DNA of 64,000 nucleotides, taken from positions 1 through 64,000 of the forward strand of contig NZ_JSEP01000005.1 in the NCBI RefSeq assembly GCF_001624695.1, read 5' to 3'. The notes beneath the pieces are model-generated. The model did not search any database, was not told the DNA's origin, and saw only the letters and a program-made list of their open reading frames with translations. The stretch is from Labrenzia sp. OB1 (lineage in GTDB: Bacteria; Pseudomonadota; Alphaproteobacteria; Rhizobiales; Stappiaceae). Within the stretch, counting starts at the first letter, position 1; the number at the start of each line of letters is the position of its first letter. The position numbers and the translations under genes were made by a program. Below are positions 8,159 through 15,961 of this stretch, one piece after another.

Positions 8159-8368
8159 TCACAGTCCCGCCGCGGCGCGAAGCTCGGCGCGGAACGCCTG
8201 TTCCTCCAGATGGTATTCCCGGCAGCAATCGATGACCGTGTGAAACGGTGTGATCGGGCATCCGTAGCAAAGCATCCCGTGCCGGATGAACACGGCGGCG
8301 GTCTGCGGCCAGGCCTTGAACAACAAGGCCAGCGGCAGGTCGGGATCGTCGATCTTCGCTCGTTTCAT
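8159..8368 (-). CDS. DUF1858-domain small protein next to nor operon
   Basis: A 69-aa protein (MKRAKIDDPDLPLALLFKAW...). It has the DUF1858 layout: a helical segment followed by a cysteine motif, HGMLCYGCPITPFHTVIDCC, with CxxC plus two later cysteines. DUF1858 proteins often accompany hybrid-cluster or NO-related redox genes, but no biochemical function is established. ATG 8368 is preceded by GGAG; the longer frame to 8542 crosses the norC operator and is rejected. It is divergent from norC and could share the NnrR-type box at 8484-8497, 122 nt from its start. Confidence 0.75.
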   Translation of the reverse strand: MKRAKIDDPDLPLALLFKAWPQTAAVFIRHGMLCYGCPITPFHTVIDCCREYHLEEQAFRAELRAAAGL

Positions 8369-8483
8369 GGCACGCGGCTCCGTGCATGCTGTCGCGCCCC
8401 AAGCGTGCGATTGAAGACTGTCAGGCAGCCCAGCTCCTGACGGCGTGTGGTCTTCTTCCTCGCACGTGAATTCTCCGCCCTCT

Positions 8484-8497
8484 TTGTTCTGCGACAA
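8484..8497. promoter_or_regulatory. NnrR-type operator upstream of norC
   Basis: TTGTTCTGCGACAA fits TTG-N8-CAA. Its centre is 70 nt before the norC start, nearly the same spacing as at nirK (72 nt). The divergent DUF1858 gene may share it. Confidence 0.75.
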
Positions 8498-8559
8498 CAA
8501 CGGCCGATTGAGATCGCGGTAATCCGGTTGCCTCCGCAACAACGATCGGATTTGGCACG

Positions 8560-9012
8560 ATGTCAGAGATCCTTACTAAGTCGCGGGCCAGGAACGTTTT
8601 TTATGGGGGATCCCTGTTCTTCATAGTCGTTTTTGTGGCCATGACAATTCACAGCCACCGCTATGTGGTGGCGGTTTCGACCGCGGGCATGCCGCTGAGC
8701 GAAGAGGTCAAGCTGGGCAAGGAAGTCTGGGAGCGCCACAGCTGCATCAACTGTCACACGCTGCATGGCGAAGGCGCTTACTTCGCGCCCGAACTGGGCA
8801 ATGTGATGACCCGCTGGGGCGTCATGGAAGATCCCGAGGCGGCCTATGAAATCCTTGATGGCTGGATGCAGGCACAGCCCTCCGGCGTGGAAGGCCGCCG
8901 CCAGATGCCGCATTTCGTCATCGATGAGGAAGAGATGCGCGGGCTGTCCGAGTTCCTGCGCTGGGCCGACCAGACCGACACCCAGAACTGGCCGCCGAAC
9001 GACGCGGGATGA
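8560..9012 (+). CDS. norC: Nitric oxide reductase cytochrome c subunit NorC
   Basis: A 150-aa cytochrome c with an N-terminal transmembrane anchor (residues 14-33) and one periplasmic heme c site, CINCH (62-66), with Met116 as likely axial ligand. It passes electrons to the NorB active site for 2 NO to N2O. The start ATG 8560 gives the usual NorC length. It heads the norCBQD operon, 12 nt before norB, and has an NnrR-type box 70 nt upstream. Confidence 0.97.
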   Translation: MSEILTKSRARNVFYGGSLFFIVVFVAMTIHSHRYVVAVSTAGMPLSEEVKLGKEVWERHSCINCHTLHGEGAYFAPELGNVMTRWGVMEDPEAAYEILDGWMQAQPSGVEGRRQMPHFVIDEEEMRGLSEFLRWADQTDTQNWPPNDAG

Positions 9013-9024
9013 GGGAGAGAACTC

Positions 9025-10380
9025 ATGAAATATCAATCGCAAAAAGTGGCCTACGCCTATTTTCTGGTGGCCATGGGGCTGTTCGGTATCCAGGTCGCCG
9101 GCGGTCTGCTGGCGGGCTGGATCTACATCTCCCCCAACACGCTGTCGGAACTCCTGCCGTTCAACATCATTCGCATGATCCACACCAACGCGTTGATCGT
9201 CTGGCTCTTGCTGGGGTTCTTCGGGGCGGCCTATTACCTCGTGCCGGAGGAAAGCGAACGGGAGATCTATTCGGTCAAGCTGGCCTATCTGCAACTGATC
9301 ATCCTCGTCGTCGGCACACTGGGTGCCGTGGGCAGCTATCTGGTCGGCATTCACGGCGGCCGCGAGTTCCTGGAGCAACCGCTCTGGGTCAAATTCGGCA
9401 TCCTGGTGGCGGCGGTGATCTTTCTGATCAACATCTCGCTGACCGTGCTCGCCGGCCGCAAGACCGCGATCACCAACGTGTTGCTGACCGGTCTGTGGAT
9501 GCTGTCGCTGCTTTGGATCTTCGCTTTCGTCAATCCGTCGAACCTCAGTCTCGACAAGATGTACTGGTGGTTCATCGTCCATCTGTGGGTCGAAGGCACC
9601 TGGGAACTGGTGATGGCCTCGATCCTGGCCTTCCTGATGCTGAAGCTCACCGGCGTCGACCGCGAGGTGATCGAAAAATGGCTCTATGTCATCGTCGCGA
9701 CGGCGCTGTTCTCGGGCATCCTGGGGACCGGCCACCATTTCTACTGGATCGGCCTGCCCGGCTACTGGCAGTGGGTCGGTTCGGTGTTCTCGACCTTCGA
9801 GGTGGTGCCGTTCTTCGCCATGATGAGCTTTGCCTTCCTGATGGTCTGGAAAGGCCGGCGCAACCATCCCAACAAGGCGGCGCTGCTGTGGTCGCTGGGC
9901 TCGGCGACGGTCGCCTTTTTCGGCGCCGGCGTCTGGGGCTTCCTGCACACGCTGCACGGGGTGAACTATTACACCCATGGCACCCAGGTGACGGCGGCGC
10001 ACGGGCATCTGTCCTTCTATGGCGCCTATGTCGCCCTGAACCTGGCGATGTTCACCTACGCAATGCCGATGCTGCGGGGCCGGGAGCCCTATAACCAGGT
10101 GCTCAACATGGCCAGTTTCTGGCTGATGACCGGCGGCATGGCCTTCATGACCTTCGTGCTGACCTTCGCCGGTACCATCCAGACCCACATGCAGCGGGTC
10201 GTCGGCGACTACTACATGGACGTGCAGGACCAGCTCGAGATCTTCTACATCATGCGCTTCGGCGCCGGTGTCGCGGTCGTGCTCGGAGCCCTGCTGTTCA
10301 TCTACAGCCAGCTGGTTATCCGGCGCGAGATCATCGAGCCGGGCAAAAGTGATGTCCTTCCGGAAGGAGAGCGGGCATGA
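9025..10380 (+). CDS. norB: Nitric oxide reductase catalytic subunit NorB
   Basis: A 451-aa, 12-helix heme-copper-oxidase family protein that reduces NO to N2O in the inner membrane. Metal ligands are visible: low-spin heme b His53 and His328, high-spin heme b3 His326, and FeB ligands His186, His237, His238, with the conserved glutamates Glu190 and Glu194. Spacing among these agrees with characterised cNorB. A strong GGGAGAG precedes ATG 9025. The stop overlaps the norQ start by four bases (ATGA). Confidence 0.98.
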   Translation: MKYQSQKVAYAYFLVAMGLFGIQVAGGLLAGWIYISPNTLSELLPFNIIRMIHTNALIVWLLLGFFGAAYYLVPEESEREIYSVKLAYLQLIILVVGTLGAVGSYLVGIHGGREFLEQPLWVKFGILVAAVIFLINISLTVLAGRKTAITNVLLTGLWMLSLLWIFAFVNPSNLSLDKMYWWFIVHLWVEGTWELVMASILAFLMLKLTGVDREVIEKWLYVIVATALFSGILGTGHHFYWIGLPGYWQWVGSVFSTFEVVPFFAMMSFAFLMVWKGRRNHPNKAALLWSLGSATVAFFGAGVWGFLHTLHGVNYYTHGTQVTAAHGHLSFYGAYVALNLAMFTYAMPMLRGREPYNQVLNMASFWLMTGGMAFMTFVLTFAGTIQTHMQRVVGDYYMDVQDQLEIFYIMRFGAGVAVVLGALLFIYSQLVIRREIIEPGKSDVLPEGERA

Positions 10381-11186
10381 ACGCGCATATGACGGAAATC
10401 GCAGGACGGCTGGATGTCCCGTTCTATCGTGCTGTCGGCAATGAATGCAGGGTTTTCGAAACGGCCCACGCGAATGGTCTGCCCCTTCTTCTGAAGGGGC
10501 CGACCGGGTGCGGCAAGACGCGGTTCGTGGAGCATATGGCGGCCAGGCTCGGCCGTCCGCTCTATACGGTCGCCTGCCACGACGATCTTTCGGCGGCCGA
10601 TCTGATCGGCCGCTACCTGTTGCGCGGAGGAGAGACTGCATGGGTCGACGGGCCTTTGACCCGGGCGGTGCGGGAAGGTGCGATCTGCTATCTCGACGAG
10701 GTTGTCGAGGCGCGTAAGGATGTCACCGTGGTGCTGCATCCCCTGACCGACAACCGCCGACGGCTACTGATCGACCGCACCGGTGAGGAACTGACGTCGC
10801 CGCCGGGCTTCATGCTGGTGGCGAGCTACAACCCCGGCTACCAGAATATTCTCAAGCGCCTGAAGCCGTCCACCCGGCAGCGCTTCCTGTCGATCGGCTT
10901 CGGCTTCCCGGATGCGGCCACCGAAGTGGACGTGGTGTCCCGGGAGAGCGGCCTGGAGGAAAGCCGCGTCGCGCCTCTGGTGCGGCTTGCCGGCCATGTG
11001 CGGGGCCTGTCGGGTATGGATCTCGAAGAAGGGATTTCGACACGGCTTTTGATCTATGCGGCCACGCTGATTGCCGGCGGCATGCCGCTCGAGCGGGCGC
11101 TGGAAGTCGCCGTGATCGAACCGCTGACGGACGAGGCGGACGTGCAGCAGGCCCTGCGCGATCTGATCGCCGTGATCTACGGATAG
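10377..11186 (+). CDS. norQ: NorQ, MoxR-type AAA+ ATPase for NO reductase activation
   Basis: A 269-aa AAA+ protein with Walker A GPTGCGKT (about residues 41-48), Walker B AICYLDEV and sensor segment LVASYNPGYQ. With NorD it forms a chaperone that inserts the non-heme iron into NorB. The start overlaps the norB stop (ATGA), and norD follows after 13 nt, so expression is tightly coupled to the reductase. Confidence 0.95.
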   Translation: MNAHMTEIAGRLDVPFYRAVGNECRVFETAHANGLPLLLKGPTGCGKTRFVEHMAARLGRPLYTVACHDDLSAADLIGRYLLRGGETAWVDGPLTRAVREGAICYLDEVVEARKDVTVVLHPLTDNRRRLLIDRTGEELTSPPGFMLVASYNPGYQNILKRLKPSTRQRFLSIGFGFPDAATEVDVVSRESGLEESRVAPLVRLAGHVRGLSGMDLEEGISTRLLIYAATLIAGGMPLERALEVAVIEPLTDEADVQQALRDLIAVIYG

Positions 11187-11199
11187 AAAGGGGGGCGTC

Positions 11200-13122
11200 A
11201 TGATCAGACCGCTCGACCTGATGGAGCCGGAGGAAACCGTCGGCAATCTCTGGCACGACTGGGCAAGCCGGATGGCCTCGAGCGAAGGCTACCGCGATTG
11301 TGCGGTACCTCTGGAGGCGGTCCGCGTCAGCCTTGCGGTGCTGTTTCGGGCGCTGGGCGGTGCGGGCGGCGTTGAAATCGGCGCTTCGGCGGCCACGGCC
11401 TCGCGCCATCGCCGCGGTACGTTGCACACCATCGGCGACACGCGGCAACTGGAATATCTGGCCAGCTTCGACGGCGATCGTCTGCGGCTGCCGCCGGTGA
11501 TGGATGTGTTTCCGGCGGCCGATCTCAACCGTGCCGCCTATCTGTGGCTGGCTGCGATGGCGGCCTGCGGCGAGATCCTGCCGCCATCCGGAGCGTCAAC
11601 CGATCCGCTTGCGGAGGACCTGCGGCATCTGCTGGCGATGCAGGCGGCGACGGCGCGTGTGCTCGCGGCCTGTCCGGGGCTGGTGAGCCTTCATGTGGCG
11701 TTGCGCGCGCATCTTCTGGAAACACGCGTATCCCACGCAACCGGCAGCACCGAAACCCTGGTCGAGGAGCTGACGCGCTGGCATCTGGGCGATCCGGGAC
11801 TGCCCGGGGCGCCTGCCGGCGATCTGATGCGCCGGTACCGGGCTGGCATGCTGCAAGCGCCGCGCGGTTACGCGCCACCCGTGCCGGTGCCGATCTGGTT
11901 AAGGCTGGAGCCTGCGCAAGCCGGCAAGGCGGCCGCCGATCCGGAGGCCGGAACGGCCCCGCCGGGGCTGGCGACGACGACCCGGAAAATCGGCATCCGT
12001 GAGGATCGCGAAGAAGCCAACCGCAAGGACAGCTTCATCATCCACCGGTTCGAGGCGATCCTGAGCTGGGTGGAGAGCATGAACCTCAACCGCTCGGTCG
12101 ACGACGACGATCAGGACAATGCCCAAAAAGCGGCCGAGGATCAGGATCACATCACCTTGTCGCAGAACAACATGCGCGCCGCGACAAGGTTGCGGCTGCA
12201 TCTGGACCTGGCGCCGCAGGACGCCGACCACGAGCGTCTGTCGGATCACAGCACCTACCCGGAATGGAACCACCGTGCCCGCGCCTATCTGCCCGATCAC
12301 TGCCGCGTGCTGGAAGCCGAGGCCAGTGCCGATGCGGAGCAGGGCATCGTTGCCGATCCGCGTCTGGTGGCACGGGTCCGGCGGCAGTTCGAGACCCCCC
12401 ATCCGCGCCGTATTCTGCGACCGCGCCAGATCGAAGGCGCGGAACTGGATCTCGATGCGCTGATTGCCGCCCAGGTTTCCCTGCGTGCCACAGGCGCCGG
12501 CAGTGACCGGATTTATCAGAGCCTGCGGGTCACCGAACGCGATCTCAGCGTTGCCGTGCTGATGGATTGCTCGCGCTCAACGGAAGCGGTCATCGGCGAG
12601 CGCTCGGTGATCGACACCGCGCGCGAGGCGCTTGTGGCGCTGGCCGGTGGCATCGACGCGGCGGGGGACCGTTTCGGCATCTGGGGCTTCTCGTCCCTGC
12701 GCCGCGACCGGGTGTTCCTGACGCGTTGCAAACGTTTCGACGCGGCCATGTCCGCGGCGGTGACCGCCCGCATCGGCAATCTGCGTCCCGGCCATTACAC
12801 CCGGCTGGGCGCGGCGGTTCGTCATGTCTCGGCGCAACTGGCGACGGAAGCCGCGACTCGCAAGCTGTTGCTGGTGCTGACCGACGGCAAACCCAACGAT
12901 CTCGATCACTATGAAGGCGTCTACGGGATCGAGGACAGCCGCATGGCGGTGCGCGAAGCGCGCATGCAGGGCCAGGCGGTGCACGCCATCATCATCGATG
13001 CCGACGGTCAGGACTGGTTCGCGCGGATCTTCAACCGGGCCGGGTTCACCCTTTTGCCTGATCCAGCCCGCCTGACCCGCGCGCTTCCCGATATCTATCG
13101 TTCGCTGATACAGGAGACCTGA
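11200..13122 (+). CDS. norD: NorD, von Willebrand factor A domain protein for NO reductase maturation
   Basis: A 640-aa protein with a long variable N-terminal half and a C-terminal VWA domain (about 445-635) with a complete MIDAS motif: DCSRS, a later Thr (GHYTRLG) and LTDGKPND. NorD partners with the NorQ ATPase in loading FeB into NorB. ATG 11200 has GGGGGCG upstream. It ends one nt before a 62-codon gene, so the operon continues. Confidence 0.95.
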   Translation: MIRPLDLMEPEETVGNLWHDWASRMASSEGYRDCAVPLEAVRVSLAVLFRALGGAGGVEIGASAATASRHRRGTLHTIGDTRQLEYLASFDGDRLRLPPVMDVFPAADLNRAAYLWLAAMAACGEILPPSGASTDPLAEDLRHLLAMQAATARVLAACPGLVSLHVALRAHLLETRVSHATGSTETLVEELTRWHLGDPGLPGAPAGDLMRRYRAGMLQAPRGYAPPVPVPIWLRLEPAQAGKAAADPEAGTAPPGLATTTRKIGIREDREEANRKDSFIIHRFEAILSWVESMNLNRSVDDDDQDNAQKAAEDQDHITLSQNNMRAATRLRLHLDLAPQDADHERLSDHSTYPEWNHRARAYLPDHCRVLEAEASADAEQGIVADPRLVARVRRQFETPHPRRILRPRQIEGAELDLDALIAAQVSLRATGAGSDRIYQSLRVTERDLSVAVLMDCSRSTEAVIGERSVIDTAREALVALAGGIDAAGDRFGIWGFSSLRRDRVFLTRCKRFDAAMSAAVTARIGNLRPGHYTRLGAAVRHVSAQLATEAATRKLLLVLTDGKPNDLDHYEGVYGIEDSRMAVREARMQGQAVHAIIIDADGQDWFARIFNRAGFTLLPDPARLTRALPDIYRSLIQET

Positions 13123-13123
13123 T

Positions 13124-13312
13124 ATGCGCTTCCTTTCCGTTTTTGCCGCCCTTTGGGCATCGCTGGCGGTTCCGGTCCAGGCCCTTGCCGCCGGCGGTCA
13201 AAGGCCGATCCCCAATCCGCAATCGGCGACCGCCGAGTTCTGGTTCCTTTCCGCCTCGGTCGGACTTCTGCTTGCGCTGGCAGCCGTGCATTGGCTGGTC
13301 GCCCGGCGATGA
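13124..13312 (+). CDS. Small membrane protein at the end of the nor operon
   Basis: A 62-aa protein, unrecognised by family. It has an N-terminal signal-like hydrophobic segment (residues 3-21, ending ALAAGG), a short polar stretch and a C-terminal transmembrane helix (residues 39-60), so it is probably a short bitopic or double-spanning membrane protein. GGAG lies 9 nt before ATG 13124. It starts one nt after the norD stop and its stop overlaps the next start (ATGA), which argues strongly that it is a real gene. A role in assembling or stabilising NorCB is inferred only from position. Confidence 0.7.
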   Translation: MRFLSVFAALWASLAVPVQALAAGGQRPIPNPQSATAEFWFLSASVGLLLALAAVHWLVARR

Positions 13313-13554
13313 GCGCGGTTCCCGACAGCAAGCCGCGTCCGGGCTGGAGACTGCTTGTCGCGCTCTATCCTTTCGGTGCGGGCGCCGCCGCTGTGAACCT
13401 GTTTTTTGCCTCGCTGATCTTCAGCTGGATCGGCTGGCGGGTGATGACGCCCCAGGAAGCCGTTGCCGGCGGGCTCGTACTGGGCCTGCCGGCCACCTGG
13501 GCCTTCGCGCGGCACATCAAGGGCCTGATGGACAAGGCCGAGCCGCGCGAATGA
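13309..13554 (+). CDS. Small two-helix membrane protein, possible NorF-like
   Basis: An 81-aa protein (MSAVPDSKPRPGW...) with two predicted transmembrane helices (residues 17-44 and 53-68) and a charged tail. Size, topology and place after norD resemble NorF of Paracoccus-type norCBQDEF operons, but no norE precedes it and the sequence match is not distinctive. The start is ATG 13309, overlapping the previous stop by four bases; the frame upstream to 13153 merely overlaps the preceding gene. It ends 16 nt before the stop of a convergent hydrolase gene. Confidence 0.7.
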   Translation: MSAVPDSKPRPGWRLLVALYPFGAGAAAVNLFFASLIFSWIGWRVMTPQEAVAGGLVLGLPATWAFARHIKGLMDKAEPRE

Positions 13555-13570
13555 GCGGGAAGGCTTCTTC

Positions 13571-14602
13571 CTACCGCTGCGAGAAGAAACGGCTGACGTC
13601 TTCGATGATGCTCTCGTGTTTGGCCACGCGCTCCGCGCCGCCGTTCGCGCAGATGATCTCGTCTCCAGGCTCTTCTTTTGCCAGAAGGTCGAAGCCGCCG
13701 GGTTTGCAGACCCCGAGGAAATCGAAGTGGGACAGGGTTTCCGGCTCGATGTACCGGACCTTGCCGGACGGCAAGGCGGCGACCAGGGCGCGGGATTCGA
13801 TGTCGAGGGTCAGGCCGGAATTCATGATCGGGGCTCCGTAGATCAGCATGGGCCGATCGATCCGGGCGAGACTGGCGCCGGAAAAACTTTGCGTGCCGCC
13901 GAGGTCGAACAGAGCGAAGGCCTTGATCCGGGGATCGGACAGGTCCGCTTCCATTTGCGCCCGGTCTTCGTCCGTCCGCGCGATGTTCCAGTTTCGAAGA
14001 ATGCCGCAGACCAGTTCGTCCGGTGCCGGATCGCAGAACGCTTTCAGCCGCGCGGCATCGTAGCGGCCGCCAGCCAGGGCGAGGGCGGTGAACCCGCCCA
14101 GCGAATGGCCGGCCATGAACACCCTGTCCGGATCGACGAGGGGCGCAAGATCCGGGGAGGTGAGTGCGTGGTCGATGACGCGGGACACATCCTTCGGCCG
14201 TTGCCAGAGCTGGCGCGTCAGCTCCGGGTTCCGCGACCAGGAGGAGGTGCCGGGGTGGCTGACCGCTGCCACGACATAACCGCGCCGGGCCAGGGCTCCG
14301 GCTAGCCAGGCCTGATTGTAGGCGTTGCCGTACATGCCGTGCGACAGCACGACAAGCGGGAACGGCCCGTCTGCGGCAGCGGCCTCTTTCACCACCTGCG
14401 TTCCGGCCCAGACCTTGCTGTCGAGATCGACTGTCAGCGGCCCGGCCGTGTGCGTCGGATACCACAGGAAACCCTCGAGATCGCGGTCGCCATCAGGGTC
14501 CGCGATTTCCAGGACACGCATGCCCGCCTGATAGGGTTGAGCCTCGGCCGTTGCTGCAAATGCTGTCAAAAACGCGGCAAGAAGAAAGGCTATGAGTTTC
14601 AT
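13571..14602 (-). CDS. Secreted alpha/beta hydrolase, PAF-acetylhydrolase/dienelactone-hydrolase-like
   Basis: A 343-aa protein with a signal peptide (MKLIAFLLAAFLTAFAATAEA) and an alpha/beta hydrolase fold. The oxyanion-hole stretch is VLSHGMYGN and the nucleophile elbow is AGHSLGGF; a candidate catalytic His lies in ETLSHFDFLG. Members hydrolyse ester bonds of lipids or related substrates; the actual substrate is unknown. ATG 14602 is preferred over GTG 14611, neither having a clear ribosome site. It is convergent with the nor operon and divergent from an AraC-type gene. Confidence 0.75.
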   Translation of the reverse strand: MKLIAFLLAAFLTAFAATAEAQPYQAGMRVLEIADPDGDRDLEGFLWYPTHTAGPLTVDLDSKVWAGTQVVKEAAAADGPFPLVVLSHGMYGNAYNQAWLAGALARRGYVVAAVSHPGTSSWSRNPELTRQLWQRPKDVSRVIDHALTSPDLAPLVDPDRVFMAGHSLGGFTALALAGGRYDAARLKAFCDPAPDELVCGILRNWNIARTDEDRAQMEADLSDPRIKAFALFDLGGTQSFSGASLARIDRPMLIYGAPIMNSGLTLDIESRALVAALPSGKVRYIEPETLSHFDFLGVCKPGGFDLLAKEEPGDEIICANGGAERVAKHESIIEDVSRFFSQR

Positions 14603-14730
14603 TTCAAGCACCGATACTGGTTTCAGGTGATATCGAAGCTGGGCGGCAAACCAATTTGTATCAACGACTTGGGCCGTCTATATCTGTCCTGCATCCTGAT
14701 CCAGGACAGGCCCCGAGAGAAAGAGGACAG

Positions 14731-15813
14731 ATGGACGGCCCCGCGCTGGTCAGTTTTCCACTGCCGATGCTCACCGCATTGTTGTGCAGCGTGCTGGCCA
14801 TCCTGGTCTGGCGGCTGGAGCTGGGTCCTGTCCGGGCCAATGCCCTGTTCTCGGCCTTCTTCGCGGTGGGCGCCGTTTCCTCCTATTTCGTCGCCCTGCG
14901 GTTCGGCTACGGGTTCGATGCCTTGATCCCACTGCAACGCAGCTTGCCGCTGTTTCTGGCGCCCTTTCTGTATCTGGGATTTGTCTCGATGACGGTTGAG
15001 AAGCGCGATCTCGTCCGGCTCCTCCTGGTGCACCTGGGGGCGCCGGTCGTTGCGCTGGGGTTGATCGGTCTGCTTACCGAGGACCCGGGGGTTTTCGACT
15101 GGCTGATCAGTATCAGCTATGCGGTTTACGCTTTCGCCCTTTACAGAGTTTGGCGAAAAGGGCCGGACGCGTTGATCTTCGCGCGCGTCGACACCACCCG
15201 CAGCCTGTCGAACTGGATCCTGCGCGGCATCGGTTTTCTTGTTTTCCTGCTGGTTCTGGACACCGCGATCGCGCTCGATTTCGCGCTCAATCGGGGCAGC
15301 AACGCCGTCAGTCTGATCTCCTATGGCGCCGTCCCGCTGATCCTGTTGCTGCTGGCGGCGCTTGTCACCCTGCCGTTAATGGTTTCCCGGTCTCGTACCG
15401 CCGCGCAGCCGGTGCCTGAAGCCGGAACCGAGGACGCGGCGCTCGAGGCGCGGCTGCGCAAGCTGATGGAGGAGCATCAGCTGTTTCTGGAAGCGGACCT
15501 GACCGTTCAACGGCTTGCCAGACGTCTCCACCTGCCGGCGCGCAGCCTGTCTGCCGCGATCAACCGGACCCAGGGATCGAACATGTCGCAATATGTGAAC
15601 ACGTTCCGGCTGGTGCATGCGGCCCGGTTGCTGGTTGAGAGCAAGGACAGCGTTGCCAGGATCGCAGAGCAATCGGGGTTCATGACGCGGTCGAATTTCT
15701 ATCGCGAGTTCCAGCGGGTCTACGGTCAATCGCCGAAAGAATACCGGCTGTCCACCGGCCCGAGACAAGAAGCGGAACAAGAAGCAGATCGAACCGGGTC
15801 CGGGCAGGGCTGA
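14731..15813 (+). CDS. Membrane-bound AraC-family transcriptional regulator
   Basis: A 360-aa protein. Residues 5-225 form about seven hydrophobic helices; residues 250-345 form an AraC/XylS double helix-turn-helix (DLTVQRLARRLHLPARSLSAAIN and SVARIAEQSGFMTRSNFYREFQRV). Such regulators appear to sense a membrane or envelope signal with the integral N-terminal part. ATG 14731 has AAAGAGG upstream; the upstream frame to 14656 is untranslated leader. It starts 128 nt from the divergent hydrolase, a likely target. Confidence 0.85.
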   Translation: MDGPALVSFPLPMLTALLCSVLAILVWRLELGPVRANALFSAFFAVGAVSSYFVALRFGYGFDALIPLQRSLPLFLAPFLYLGFVSMTVEKRDLVRLLLVHLGAPVVALGLIGLLTEDPGVFDWLISISYAVYAFALYRVWRKGPDALIFARVDTTRSLSNWILRGIGFLVFLLVLDTAIALDFALNRGSNAVSLISYGAVPLILLLLAALVTLPLMVSRSRTAAQPVPEAGTEDAALEARLRKLMEEHQLFLEADLTVQRLARRLHLPARSLSAAINRTQGSNMSQYVNTFRLVHAARLLVESKDSVARIAEQSGFMTRSNFYREFQRVYGQSPKEYRLSTGPRQEAEQEADRTGSGQG

Positions 15814-15961
15814 GTTAGGCTCTTTCGACCGACGCGGGGGTGTGACTGCCGTTCAATGCCACCCGGATTACATTTTTCTGGCATGGCAGTTCCCTGGAAG
15901 TTACCGTGACCAAATCGCAACTTTGGGGTGCGGACGGGTCTTCAACAAGCAGGATATCTCC

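Noticed and set aside
8563..10641. 692-codon minus-strand frame opposite norC and norB
   Set aside because: It mirrors two firmly identified genes on the other strand and is rich in Gln, Arg, His and Asp, the usual pattern of an antisense shadow in GC-rich DNA.
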